A DNA stretch of 64,000 bases from Uliginosibacterium sp036017065 (GCF_036017065.1 NZ_JAYXHR010000003.1:310001-374000); one strand, 5' to 3'. Shown: positions 55,801 to 64,000, numbered from the stretch's first letter. The notes: generated by a model not told the origin, from the letters alone. Numbers and translations are program-made.

Positions 55801-58800
55801 CTCCAGTTGCTGCGCGTCGCGCAGTACGCGTGCGCCGACCTGGCTGTCCGGCAGCGGCTTGTCGTTCACGACTAGTTGCAGGCGCGTGCCGGCCTGTCCC
55901 TTTACGCGTACCGGCAGCTGGCGCGCGGCCAGGCGCATGCCGTCCTCCAGGCCGAGGAAGTCGAGGCGGTTGTCCAGCTCGACCTTGCTCAATTCTTCCA
56001 GCGAAGCCGTGAGCAGCAATACCTTGCCGGGCGGCTGCTCCTGCGCGCTGCCGGCGGGCGTTGCACCCGCCGGCGTCGGTGCCGCAACCCGCGCAACGGC
56101 ATTGCTACCGTCGCCCATCGTCGGTTGTCCGACGATGCCTGCGGCGGCCCCGGAGGGCGTGCTCTGCGGGGGCGGGTCGAGGCTCAGCGCCTGGACGGCC
56201 GCGGCGTCGCCGTCGCTGCGCGCCGCGGCGGCGAGGCGGCGACGGTTGTCGACGTCCTCCATCACGCCGGGATCGCAGCCATCGATGGCGAAGTCCGCGC
56301 GATGCAGTTCGCCGTTCTTCATGTCGATGAAGCGGCTGTCGCCGCTGCCTGCGTTGCGGTTGGACAGGGGGCGCATGCGGGCGCCGGTCGGCAAAGTGGT
56401 CGCATCCAGCTTGGCGACGTGCGTCCGTGGCGATACGTTGTAGAAACTGAATTTCCCTTCGCCGTCGCTGAGTGCCCAGGTCCCGTCCTCAAGCCAGACG
56501 CGCACGCCGGGAACGCCGGGCTCGCCGCTGTCCTGGATGTCGTTGGCATTGCAGTCGGCGAACACCTTGCCGAGGATGAAGCCCTTGGTGTCGAAGACGC
56601 CGCCTTCGACGCGCACCGCCGCAGAGGCCAGGTTGCTGCTGCGTCCCAGGGGCGGGGCGCTGGTGGCGCGTGCCCTGCTGACGGCTTCGCCCTCGCGCGC
56701 ACCGGGGCCCACCTTCATGCGGTAGCTGATGCGCGTCGTGCCGGCGTCGGGAATGTTGCCCAGCGGGAACTGCAGCCCCCGTGTGCTGCGCACCGGCTGC
56801 AGGGCAGCGGCGCGGTCTTCCTGCCGGAAGCTGCCGTCCTCGTAGCTGAACCCCGGGGGGGGCTGTGCCGCCACGGTGACGCTGGTCAAGGGCATGCCGC
56901 TGACGTTCTTGACGAGCAGGATGTAGTCGATGGACTCGCCGATCTCCACCGCGGTGCGGGATGCGCGTTTCTCCACCATGATGCCGTTGGCGATGGCATC
57001 GGCATCGACCGGCACATCCAGCATCACGGCGCCCGTGTCGAGGTTGACCGGGAAGATGCCGCCGTAGGAGCCGGCCGCGTCCACGCTGCGGCCCGCGGGC
57101 AGGCGATCGGCCTCGACGATGGAGGGGAAGCCGTAGGTATCCGGCGGCTGGATGGCCAGCCGGTAGGAGCTGGGGGCCACCTGCGGAAACTGGTAGCGGC
57201 CTGCGGCGTCGGTGGTGACGGTGGAGGGCGCGGGCGTGATGCCGTCCGGCATGAAGACGCGGGCCGCGCCTCCCGGGCTGCCGCCGTTGCCGCTGCCTGC
57301 CACGTCGATCAGGCTGACGCTGACGCCCGCGACCGGTTCGTTGCTGACGCTGTCGAAGACCACGCCGTAAGGGTCGATCAACAGGTCGGCCTCGGCATTC
57401 CCGCAACCCAGGGTCGTCGCGGTGACGTGGTCGCTCTTCAGTGTCTCCAGCGTGCCATTGCCGGGGATGGCCGAGGAGACGCGCGCTTCCGCCGTGGGTA
57501 TCGCCTGCTGCACACGGAAGATGCCGGTGTTGGGGCCGGTTTCCAGCGCGGCGAAGTCTTCGGTGTCGTTGGTCTTCTGGCTGGCGACGCGTACCGTGAG
57601 CGTCTCGGCGACGGAGGCGTCGGTGTTGCACAGGCCGCTGTCCGCCTGCAGGAACAGCGACTCGCCAAGCTCGCGGAAACTGGTGGGGCTGTGGAAATCC
57701 GGCGCGGTATAGAAGGCCAGCCGGGTGGCCTGCGGATCGACGTTCAATGTCAGCGTGTTGGCGAACATGTCCACGCCGGAACTCTGGCCGGGAAAGGTGT
57801 ACCAGCCCCAGGCGTCGTTGAGCAGTTGGCCCTGGGCGATGTTCTTCACCAGCACGTCCATGGCGAGGTCCAGGCTCGCGCCGGTTGCCAGCGCGTCGAA
57901 GGCGTAGGCCACGGCGTCCACCAGCGAGAGATCGGCGGGTGGATTGAGTGAGAAGCTCATCGCGGCGTCGCCCGCGCGGTGATAGAGCAGCGCCACGCCG
58001 GCTGGCACGCTGGCGGAGACGAACTGGGTGTTGGCGGGGATGGACTGGATGGCGAGTACGTGGTCCATCGGCATCCCGTCCACCGTGAATGGAATGCCCT
58101 CCGCATCACGGTTGCCGACGTTCCGGATGAACAGCCGCAGGCGCACCGTGTCGCCGCGTTCGGGGGTCGTGTCGGATGCGCTCTGCGCCATCAGCAGCAC
58201 CGGGCCGTCGGTGGCCATCACGGTGTCGGTGCTGGTGACGACCAGGCCGGCAGCGGTGGCGGCACGCAACAGCAATCGCGCGGCCCCGCCGCCCACGTTG
58301 AGCGGCAGGCGGCCGAGGACGACCACGTGCAGGACCTCGTCGGGCGCGAGGTTGAACTGCGTGATGACCGGCTCGCCGGCATCGGCCAGGGCATTGGCAT
58401 TGAGGTCGTGGATGATCGTCAGGTCGTAGAGATCGAACTGGTCACCCGGCAGGTTGCTGATGCCCAGCAGGAACAGCGCCGGGGTGTTGCCGGTGTTGGT
58501 GAGCACATGGGCCATCTGCATGGTGCCGCCCACGGGGTAGCGCTGGGTCTGGTCGGGCGTCAGGTCGCCCGCTTCTACCGGCTGCAGGATCACGCGCACG
58601 ATGTTCGATTGCAGCGTCTGCATCTGCCCGGTGGCGCCGTCCAGGTAGTGCAGCGTGGCGCGGCTCTCGATGACCGTTCCCGCTGCCGGTTGGGCGATCG
58701 CCGGCAGTGGCAGGAGGGTGGCCGCCAGCATGAGCAGGCCGGCGGACAGCCAGGCGATCAGCCGGACTGCGAACGGCATGGGGCGGGGTTCGCAGGGGGC

Positions 58801-58821
58801 GGTTGGTGCCAGCGCCCTCAT
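52858..58821 (-). CDS. Giant DUF11/SdrD-B protein with predicted outer-membrane barrel
   Basis: The start at 58821 is preceded by GAGGCAG. The 1987-residue protein has a signal peptide (about 15-45), a DUF11-type domain (TLHYLDGATG...LTNTGNTPALFLL), several Ig-like and Ca-loop modules (DLNANALADAGEP; DCNANDIQDSGEPGVPGVRV), a second DUF11 domain (VEKRASRTAVEIGESIDYIL) and a region from about 1150 that ends in a long series of amphipathic strands with alternating aromatic residues (YGRYEFVSDLESAYA, GIYLRLRFKFDEGLF), typical of an outer-membrane beta barrel. It is likely the anchor or export pore for the other operon products, but this is inference. Confidence 0.82.
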   Translation of the reverse strand: MRALAPTAPCEPRPMPFAVRLIAWLSAGLLMLAATLLPLPAIAQPAAGTVIESRATLHYLDGATGQMQTLQSNIVRVILQPVEAGDLTPDQTQRYPVGGTMQMAHVLTNTGNTPALFLLGISNLPGDQFDLYDLTIIHDLNANALADAGEPVITQFNLAPDEVLHVVVLGRLPLNVGGGAARLLLRAATAAGLVVTSTDTVMATDGPVLLMAQSASDTTPERGDTVRLRLFIRNVGNRDAEGIPFTVDGMPMDHVLAIQSIPANTQFVSASVPAGVALLYHRAGDAAMSFSLNPPADLSLVDAVAYAFDALATGASLDLAMDVLVKNIAQGQLLNDAWGWYTFPGQSSGVDMFANTLTLNVDPQATRLAFYTAPDFHSPTSFRELGESLFLQADSGLCNTDASVAETLTVRVASQKTNDTEDFAALETGPNTGIFRVQQAIPTAEARVSSAIPGNGTLETLKSDHVTATTLGCGNAEADLLIDPYGVVFDSVSNEPVAGVSVSLIDVAGSGNGGSPGGAARVFMPDGITPAPSTVTTDAAGRYQFPQVAPSSYRLAIQPPDTYGFPSIVEADRLPAGRSVDAAGSYGGIFPVNLDTGAVMLDVPVDADAIANGIMVEKRASRTAVEIGESIDYILLVKNVSGMPLTSVTVAAQPPPGFSYEDGSFRQEDRAAALQPVRSTRGLQFPLGNIPDAGTTRISYRMKVGPGAREGEAVSRARATSAPPLGRSSNLASAAVRVEGGVFDTKGFILGKVFADCNANDIQDSGEPGVPGVRVWLEDGTWALSDGEGKFSFYNVSPRTHVAKLDATTLPTGARMRPLSNRNAGSGDSRFIDMKNGELHRADFAIDGCDPGVMEDVDNRRRLAAAARSDGDAAAVQALSLDPPPQSTPSGAAAGIVGQPTMGDGSNAVARVAAPTPAGATPAGSAQEQPPGKVLLLTASLEELSKVELDNRLDFLGLEDGMRLAARQLPVRVKGQAGTRLQLVVNDKPLPDSQVGARVLRDAQQLEIHEYIGVSLLPGPNTLRLVQYDPFGNPMGERRIVVQAPGELQRLVIEAATPPRADGISQMKVRVRVQDDKGLSIAARTPVTLESSAGEWLVEDLDPTQPGFQVFVEGGVGEFALRMPIEPGELRLRASSGKAVQETSFAVLPVLREMVAVGVLEGTLSLSKLGRGALQSASAQDGFEDAITHFASSSESGDTRRDAGARAALFLKGKIKGEYLLTLGYDSDKDTQERLFRDIQPDRFYPVYGDSSIKGFDAQSTGHLYVRVDKDKSWLLWGDFNTQTASTASVVLGGMVTPARSLAAYNRSLNGLRHHYDANGFVADSFASHTNSRQIVEEIPANGTSGPYALRLGSLITNSERVEIITRDRRQPSIVLRTVPQARFTDYTLEAFSGSLLFRAPVPTVDPDLNDNFIRVTYEVDQGGDRYWIAGTDLRYMLWESESLSAEVGGVLVDDRNPQDASRLGGANVTLKSHGFVIVGEVAGTRRDTLGRGNAGRIEIRRDSGDLQGRVYYARTDENFDNPSSTLSRGRGEAGAKIGYKLAESTLAVVEARASEDQANGARRRDVLVGVEHSFDGRLKLDIGLRSFQQDANPALGQNADDTNSVRVRIAAPVPGMDELSLFTEVEQAIGDASRQLLAVGGDYRIGSQTRLYGRYEFVSDLESAYAVEGDQRRNTAIFGIDTAYMDDGQAFSEYRARDAFSGREAEAAMGLRNRWRVGDGLRLDTSIERIESLESSGQTLRNESTAITAAVAYTFNADWKATARFEWRDGPTNDTWLNTLGLAVKIDPSWTFLGRSIYSLSDSEVASMGDRVQQRFQAGFAYRDRDTNVWNGLGRYEYKIEEDDTPGRAYERRVHILSTHANVQPQRKLVLTGRYAAKLADEEAFGLSTRMVTQLLSGRAVYELNRDWDVGLQLSRMFSMGNRQSETAAGAEVGYLMSKDMWVSVGYNFLGFRDRDLVEDDSSNRGIYLRLRFKFDEGLFEDMTSP

Positions 58822-58866
58822 TTCTGCCTCGCCATCGATGTCTGGCCGGGTGTCCGCGCTCCTCGC

Positions 58867-61512
58867 TCAAGGATTGATGCGCACGCCGAAGCTCAGCGTG
58901 ACCACCTGCCCGGGCGTCATCGTCCCCACCACCGCCTGCACCGTGCCGGCGGTGCCCGCAGGTGGCGCCGTCACGCTGCCCTGGCTGGTGGCGGCGGCGA
59001 CGGTGGCGTGATACGTGGTGTTGGGCGGCGTGGCATCGCTGACCACCACCGAGGTGACGTTGGCAATGCCCGCGTTGGTGGCGGTGACCTGATAGCGCAC
59101 GCAGGCACCGGGCACCGCGCCGGTGGTGATGGTGACCGGACTGAACGGCGTGTCGGCGGTGCCGTCGCAGGCGGCGTCCAGTGCCTGCGATTTCTCCAGC
59201 CGGACCTGGCCGGCGATCACGCTGCTGCCGGCGGTCGCTGACACCGGTGCCGGTGCCGCCACGCCGCCGATGGTGCCGGTCGTGGTGGCGGTGAGCGTCA
59301 TCGTGTCCACCGTGCCCGGCAGCGCTCCCGACGCGGCGAAAACCTGCACGAACAGCGTGGCGCTTTCACCCGCGTCCAGACCCGCCGCGGTGCTGGCACC
59401 GTTGCTGCCACCCGTGAGCTGGCTGAGATCGGTGATGACCGGATCACCGGGATCCAGCACGCCGTCGTTGTTGCGGTCCCAGCGCACGACGCTGGTGAAG
59501 CCCGCGCCGGTATTGGTATTGCCCAGCACCACCTGGCCGACGCTGCCGCCCTCCAGCGCATTGCCGCTGTTGCGGATGGTGTAGGTGTAGGTCACCGAGC
59601 CGCCGGCCAGCACCTGACCACTGTTGTTGGGGCCCAGCGTCAGGCCGCGGGTCGTACCGACCTGCACGGCGTCATGCACCGTGTCGGTCGCATTGGTGAC
59701 GGGGGAACGCGCACGGAAGTACAGCGAGGTGGTGCCCCCCGCCACGCCTGCCGGCACCGTCACGTCGGCATACACGACGCGATTCGAGCTCGCGTTGATG
59801 ATGCCGGTGTTGGTGATGACCGCATCGCTCGCGTCCTTGAAGCTCACGGTCCATCCCGCCGGCAGTGTCGTCGTGGCGAAGCTGCTGTCGGTGCTGGCCT
59901 GCAGGTTGAAGGCATCCGCCACGCCGCTGCCATTGGCGACGTACAGGGTGAAGCGGGTGGTGCTGCCCGGGCTGGTCGGGTTGGTCACCACCGGCGAGCC
60001 TTCCGGGCCTGCCCCCAGCCCCGGCGCTCCGCCGCCCGCGGAGTTGTTGGTGATGTCCACCACGCTGGTGGTGATCGTCGTCAGCCTGTCCGTCGCACTC
60101 TGGAACTTGGTCGGGTCGAGCCGCGAGGTGGCGGTCTTGGTGACGTCGTACGGTCCACCACCCGACACACCTGCCGGCAGCGTGGCCTTCAGGATGACGT
60201 TCAGGCTTGCGCCAGCCGCCATGGGCCCGGTGTCCGGAATGCCATTGGCGTTGGTGTCCAGCAGTGGCGTGACGCCGTCGGCCTGGAACAGCACGAAGCT
60301 CGTGCCGGCCGGGAAGACGCTGCCGGACAGGGTGATGTCGAAGCTGTCCACCCCGTTGCCGTTGTTGGTCACCGTGTTGGTGAAGCTGGCCGTCCCGCCC
60401 TGGGTGACGAAGGGAACGACCGCGCCCAGCAGTCCCACCGCCGAGCCCTGGGTGACCACGAACTGCACGGCATTCGTCGACGTCGCCGGAACCGTGATGG
60501 CACCGTTGTTGTAGCTGAACGTGGCGGTGTTGAGGGTCGTCGGGTTGATGCCGGGAGCGAGACCCGCGTTGATGTTGACCTGGAAGCTCAGGGTGCCCGA
60601 CGCGCCGGCCGGCACCGAAGCGATCACTGCCGTGACCCGCGTGCCGGCGGTCACGTTGTAGTCGTAGACGATGCCGCTCTGGTTGTCGCTGGCATCGGCA
60701 TCGGACAGCGTCGTCGCGCCGGTGCCGCTCCATCGCCCGCTGCCGGGTACGTAGGTCATGCCGGAGGGAATGACGTCCGCCAGCATCACCGCGGTGGCGG
60801 TTCCCGTGCCGGTGTTGGTGTAGGTCAGCGTGAAGGTGCGTGGCCCGCTTCCTGCCGCGCCACTGGCCAGGTCGATGGACTTGGTGACATTGACGACGGC
60901 ATTGCCGGAGACGGTGGTCGTATCGGTATTGGAGGCCGACTGACCGGGTGTGAAGGTGCTGGTGGCCGTCACGGTCATGGTGTTCGTGTTGGTGGCGACG
61001 GCCGTCGGCGGCACCGTGGCGACGACGACGAAGCGGAACACGCCACCGGCCGCCAGCGTGCCGCTGGAGGTGATCGGCGTGGCGTTGTCCGGCACGCCGT
61101 CGCCATTCGCGTCGGCGTACATCAGGATCGTCAGCATGTTGAAGTTGCCACCGGTGTTGGTGGCAGCGAGGGTGAAGCTGTCGTTGCCGTTACCGGTGTT
61201 GGTCAGCGTGTGCGGATAGCTGACCAGCCCGCCCAGCGCGACCTGTCGCGTGCCGTTGCTGGTCAGGGTGAGGCTGGCGACCTGCTGCACCACGGTCACC
61301 ACCGCGTTGCTGGTCACCGTGCGTACGGTTGCCGACGAATCGGAGTAGGTCGCGGAGGCCTGGTTGCCGATGTTGGTGCCGGCAGCGGGCGCGGCGTGAG
61401 CGCTGCCCGGCATCGCGCTGGCCAGCCATGCGGCAAGCAGGATGAATGCAGCGCGGATCAGCAGGGCCGGCGATGGCTGCGAATGGCCAGGGCAATGGTG
61501 GGGGCTGCTCAT
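58867..61512 (-). CDS. Secreted DUF11-repeat protein
   Basis: The 881-residue protein has a signal peptide (cleavage near GSAHA-APA) and is built of repeated DUF11-type beta-sandwich modules (for example DVIPSGMTYVPGSGRWSG, NTGNGNDSFTLAATN), with Ca-binding-like loops (YADANGDGVPDNATP, DRNNDGVLDPGDPVI). It has no LPXTG, barrel or autotransporter end. Its N-terminal module (AAGTNIGNQASATYSDSSAT) is clearly related to that of the 1987-residue protein. The start overlaps the upstream gene's stop as ATGA; 45 bp separate it from the giant gene. It probably forms a surface fibre or layer. Confidence 0.85.
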   Translation of the reverse strand: MSSPHHCPGHSQPSPALLIRAAFILLAAWLASAMPGSAHAAPAAGTNIGNQASATYSDSSATVRTVTSNAVVTVVQQVASLTLTSNGTRQVALGGLVSYPHTLTNTGNGNDSFTLAATNTGGNFNMLTILMYADANGDGVPDNATPITSSGTLAAGGVFRFVVVATVPPTAVATNTNTMTVTATSTFTPGQSASNTDTTTVSGNAVVNVTKSIDLASGAAGSGPRTFTLTYTNTGTGTATAVMLADVIPSGMTYVPGSGRWSGTGATTLSDADASDNQSGIVYDYNVTAGTRVTAVIASVPAGASGTLSFQVNINAGLAPGINPTTLNTATFSYNNGAITVPATSTNAVQFVVTQGSAVGLLGAVVPFVTQGGTASFTNTVTNNGNGVDSFDITLSGSVFPAGTSFVLFQADGVTPLLDTNANGIPDTGPMAAGASLNVILKATLPAGVSGGGPYDVTKTATSRLDPTKFQSATDRLTTITTSVVDITNNSAGGGAPGLGAGPEGSPVVTNPTSPGSTTRFTLYVANGSGVADAFNLQASTDSSFATTTLPAGWTVSFKDASDAVITNTGIINASSNRVVYADVTVPAGVAGGTTSLYFRARSPVTNATDTVHDAVQVGTTRGLTLGPNNSGQVLAGGSVTYTYTIRNSGNALEGGSVGQVVLGNTNTGAGFTSVVRWDRNNDGVLDPGDPVITDLSQLTGGSNGASTAAGLDAGESATLFVQVFAASGALPGTVDTMTLTATTTGTIGGVAAPAPVSATAGSSVIAGQVRLEKSQALDAACDGTADTPFSPVTITTGAVPGACVRYQVTATNAGIANVTSVVVSDATPPNTTYHATVAAATSQGSVTAPPAGTAGTVQAVVGTMTPGQVVTLSFGVRINP

Positions 61513-62036
61513 GGCTGACCCCCTTGCGCATTGCGCGAGGGCGGCAATGGATCAACGCGCATGCGCGATACCACCGTGGTGCTGGCGCCAGCGGCGAGAT
61601 CGCCCAGCTGCCAGCGCAGGAAGCGGTACTCCGCAGGCGGAACTGTCTGCACCTGCTGCCTGCCATCTGCCAGCTTGACCGTGCGCTTCAGCGGGGCCGG
61701 CTCGAATCGCTGCCCGTCCAGGCTTGCCAGCACCCGTTGCGGCCGCGCGCTGTCGGCGATGTAGGCGATGTTGCCGGCCGGCACCGGCAGCGTGGCTTCG
61801 AGTTTGCGGGCGGTCGCGTTGCCACGGTTACGGTAAGTCGCCCGGTACTCCAGCACGTCGCCCGGCATGGCGCGCTCGGCGGCGCTGAAGGTCTCCTCGC
61901 CACCGTCGCGCTTCTGTACGGCAAAGACTTCCAGTACGACGACGACATCCTCGGCCGCCCGGGCGGTGATGCTCGCGCCGAGCAGGGCAAGCAGCATGAA
62001 CATGCTGCGTGGAAAGCGACTGTTGCGGTTCGGCAT
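61509..62036 (-). CDS. Small secreted DUF11-like protein
   Basis: The ATG at 62036 has a strong AGGAGG site. The 175-residue product has a signal peptide (MFMLLALLGASITARAAED) and one DUF11-like module (AMPGDVLEYRATYRNRGNAT, PVPAGNIAYIADSARPQRVL). It is the first gene of the surface operon; its stop overlaps the start of the 881-residue gene. It could be a subunit, plug or assembly factor. A promoter with TTGACA lies about 140 bp upstream. Confidence 0.82.
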   Translation of the reverse strand: MPNRNSRFPRSMFMLLALLGASITARAAEDVVVVLEVFAVQKRDGGEETFSAAERAMPGDVLEYRATYRNRGNATARKLEATLPVPAGNIAYIADSARPQRVLASLDGQRFEPAPLKRTVKLADGRQQVQTVPPAEYRFLRWQLGDLAAGASTTVVSRMRVDPLPPSRNAQGGQP

Positions 62037-62349
62037 GGGCCTGCCTCCTAGAAGGTCTCACCGGCCCGGACGCGCAGAAGGTGCTGCGATCCCGGCCGTT
62101 GAATCGGTCATCGGTGCTGCACCAGCGCTCTCGTGGCATCGCCATTCATTTGTGGGATGCCTTGTTGTGTTTATGCAAAATTACTCATATGGAATTTGGT
62201 GTCAACAGGTGGACTAATAGCATCGTCATAAAGTGCGGGGCCATGCCCGTCAGGGTATGTATTTGGCATTGTCATGATTGTTGCGGCCTGGCCTTTTGGT
62301 GATGAATGCCGTCCTGCGCTAAGCTCAGGGCTTACCCGGATACGCAACC
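62037..62349. other. Divergent AT-rich intergenic region
   Basis: This 313-bp gap between the surface operon and the moeB-type gene is noticeably AT-rich from about 62155 to 62280, in contrast to all surrounding sequence. It holds the predicted operon promoter (62178-62205). On the moeB side no strong promoter or Shine-Dalgarno sequence is seen. Confidence 0.65.
62178..62205 (-). promoter_or_regulatory. Sigma-70-type promoter of the surface operon
   Basis: On the minus strand a perfect -35 TTGACA (62200-62205) and TAATTT (62178-62183) are separated by 16 bp. Transcription would start near 62170, giving a leader of about 135 nt before the first gene. Confidence 0.6.
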
Positions 62350-63096
62350 ATGAACGACGACCAGCTTCTCCGTTACTCACGCCACATCCTCCTGCCCGAG
62401 ATCGATGTCCCGGGGCAGCAGGCCATCGTCGACAGCACCGTGCTGGTGATCGGTGCCGGCGGGCTGGGCTCGCCCGCCGCGATGTACCTGGCGTCCGCCG
62501 GCGTCGGCACCCTGTTGCTGGCCGATGGCGATACCGTGGACCTCACCAACCTGCAGCGACAGATCCTGCACACCACCGAAGGGGTGGGGCGGCTGAAGGT
62601 GGAATCCGGCCGCGACACGCTGGCGCGCATGAATCCGGAAACGCGCGTGGAAGTGCTGGCCGAGCGGCTGGAAGATGCGGCGCTGGATGCCGCCGTGGCG
62701 CGGGCAACGGTCGTGCTGGACTGCTGCGACAACTTCGCCACCCGCCACGCGGTGAACCGTGCCTGCGTGAAGCACCGCAAGCCGCTGGTGTCCGGCGCCG
62801 CCGTGCGTTTCGACGGACAGGTGTCGGTCTTCGACCTGCGCGAAGCCACCAACCCCTGCTACCACTGCCTGTTCCCTGAAGGGGAGGACGTCGAGGAAAC
62901 CCGTTGCGCGGTGATGGGCATCTTCGCGCCACTGACGGGAATCGTCGGCAGCCTGCAGGCTGCCGAAGCGCTGAAGCTCATCGCGGGCTGCGGCGAGCCG
63001 CTGGTGGGGCGGCTGCTGATCATCGACGGCCTGTCGATGAACCTGCGCACCGTGCGCTATGGCCGCGATCCGGCCTGTGCGGTCTGCGCTGCCTGA
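62350..63096 (+). CDS. MoeB/ThiF-family adenylyltransferase
   Basis: The 248-residue E1-like enzyme has the nucleotide-binding motif GAGGLGSPAAMYLASAGVG, the DLTNLQRQ motif, and two CxxC zinc pairs (CYHC near residue 177 and CAVC at the C terminus). It adenylates the C terminus of a small sulfur carrier: MoaD for molybdopterin (MoeB) or ThiS for thiazole (ThiF). The two are hard to tell apart by sequence; length and the usual annotation favour MoeB. No molybdopterin or thiamine genes lie nearby. Confidence 0.9.
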   Translation: MNDDQLLRYSRHILLPEIDVPGQQAIVDSTVLVIGAGGLGSPAAMYLASAGVGTLLLADGDTVDLTNLQRQILHTTEGVGRLKVESGRDTLARMNPETRVEVLAERLEDAALDAAVARATVVLDCCDNFATRHAVNRACVKHRKPLVSGAAVRFDGQVSVFDLREATNPCYHCLFPEGEDVEETRCAVMGIFAPLTGIVGSLQAAEALKLIAGCGEPLVGRLLIIDGLSMNLRTVRYGRDPACAVCAA

Positions 63097-63206
63097 ACGC
63101 CACGCCGTTCCGGGCGAAAGCGCATCACGTCACCCGGATGCCCCGGCATGACGATGCCGACGACGCACTGGATCGTCGCCTTGCCCCCGGAAATCCGGGT
63201 TGCTGG

Positions 63207-64000
63207 TCAGCCCGCTGAAGCGGGGCGGGCGAGGATGCGCAGGTCTTCGCCGACCCGCATCACGTCGGTGAATCGCAGGCGTGGCACCTGCTGCATCGAC
63301 CCGAAGTCCGGCAGCATCGCCAGGCCACGTGCCGGGTCGCCCAGCAGGGCGGGCGCGAGGTAGACCAGGTACTCGTCCACCAGGCCGCTCTGGATGAAAG
63401 CGGCATTCAGCGTGGCGCCAGCTTCCACCAGCAGTTCGTTGATACCCCGTGCCGCCAGCGTGGTGAGCAGTTGCGGGATGTCGATGCGACCGTTTTTCTC
63501 TTGGGCGAGCAGCACTTCCGCGCCCTTCGCCTGCAGGGGCGCGTGGTGGGTGGTGTCGGTGTGCAGGGTGACGATCAGGGTCGGGTGGTCCTGCAGGATG
63601 CGCGCGGTGTGTGGCGTGCGCAGCGCACTGTCCAGCACGATGCGCAGCGGCTGACGGCTGGTCGTCACCGCGCGCACGTTCAATTGCGGATCGTCCGCCA
63701 GCACGGTGCCCACACCCGTCATCACGGCACAGCTACGCGCGCGCCAGTGATGCGCATCGGCGCGTGCCGCTTCACCCGTGATCCATTTGCTCTCCCCATT
63801 GGCGAGCGCGGTCTTGCCGTCCAGCGAGGCGGCGACCTTCAGTCGCACGAAGGGACGGTTGCGCTCCACGCGGGACAGGAAACTTTCGTTGAGCGCGCGC
63901 GCCTCATCGCTCATCACACCCACATCGACCGCGATACCGGCCTCGCGCAGGCGCGCAAAGCCCTGGCCAGCGACCCTGGGATTGGGGTCTTCCATCGCGG
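63207..64000 (-). CDS. ribD: RibD, riboflavin biosynthesis deaminase/reductase (partial, 5' end outside window)
   Basis: The frame is open to the window edge. The visible 264 residues begin inside the deaminase domain (AMEDPNPRVAGQGFARLREA) and contain the complete reductase domain (FVRLKVAASLDGKTALANGE, MTGVGTVLADDPQLNVR, LVEAGATLNAAFIQSGLVDE). RibD deaminates 2,5-diamino-6-ribosylamino-4(3H)-pyrimidinone 5'-phosphate and then reduces its ribosyl group in riboflavin synthesis. About 100 N-terminal residues with the zinc ligands lie beyond base 64000. It converges with the moeB-type gene. Confidence 0.95.
   Translation of the reverse strand, partial: AMEDPNPRVAGQGFARLREAGIAVDVGVMSDEARALNESFLSRVERNRPFVRLKVAASLDGKTALANGESKWITGEAARADAHHWRARSCAVMTGVGTVLADDPQLNVRAVTTSRQPLRIVLDSALRTPHTARILQDHPTLIVTLHTDTTHHAPLQAKGAEVLLAQEKNGRIDIPQLLTTLAARGINELLVEAGATLNAAFIQSGLVDEYLVYLAPALLGDPARGLAMLPDFGSMQQVPRLRFTDVMRVGEDLRILARPASAG

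Noticed and set aside
63186..63199. CCCGG-AAAT-CCGGG hairpin after moeB and ribD
   Set aside because: Only a 5-bp stem and no T tract; too weak to call a terminator.

Overview
This 64 kb window is a GC-rich bacterial chromosome segment. The grpE-dnaK-dnaJ genes with sigma-32-type promoters, QseB/PmrA-type two-component genes, sigma-28-like promoters, DUF3300/DUF2950 genes and many chemotaxis genes suggest a motile betaproteobacterium, possibly of the Rhodocyclales. That placement is inferred from gene content, not from a marker-gene tree. No rRNA, tRNA, CRISPR array, prophage or insertion-sequence transposase was seen.

Layout. (1) 1-14.6 kb: two versions of the ATP-grasp / alpha-E / transglutaminase system. 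The first has separate genes plus the proteasome-like peptidase Anbu (1-3838). The second has a fused ATP-grasp/alpha-E protein, a giant transglutaminase-DUF2126 protein and a third transglutaminase next to a sulfurtransferase (4775-14585). A chemoreceptor gene sits inside the second set. (2) 14.8-21.5 kb: cell-envelope stress genes: a DUF6607 protein, a DegP/MucD-type periplasmic protease, a lipoprotein, a QseBC/PmrAB-like two-component pair and a small Asr-like secreted protein. The protease and Asr-like promoters share a 40-bp element that looks like the response-regulator site. (3) 21.6-25.8 kb: VWA, DUF58 and MoxR genes in one overlapping operon, with a membrane-anchored trypsin-like protease upstream. 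(4) 26-34 kb: a Cache-Cache-CheW fusion behind a sigma-28-like promoter, a DEAD-box RNA helicase and a second chemoreceptor. (5) 34-42 kb: a poly-serine-linked lipoprotein pectinesterase, a ketoacyl-ACP synthase III, DUF2950 and DUF3300 proteins and an MFS transporter. (6) 42-50 kb: dnaJ, dnaK and grpE, with a small four-helix-bundle (S23) gene set between dnaK and dnaJ and bounded by inverted arrays of a 7-bp repeat; then a Ser/Thr kinase with a cyclic-nucleotide-binding domain, a Ca-binding-loop protein and an AP2-like protein. (7) 50-62 kb: a four-gene operon of DUF11-type surface proteins built around a 1987-residue protein with a predicted outer-membrane barrel. (8) 62.3-64 kb: a MoeB/ThiF-type adenylyltransferase and the 3' part of ribD.

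The items most worth a second look are the S23 cassette with its heptamer arrays in the dnaK-dnaJ gap, the shared 40-bp promoter element, the doubled ATP-grasp/alpha-E/transglutaminase/Anbu neighbourhood, the DUF11 surface operon, and the AP2-repeat gene behind a flagellar-type promoter.
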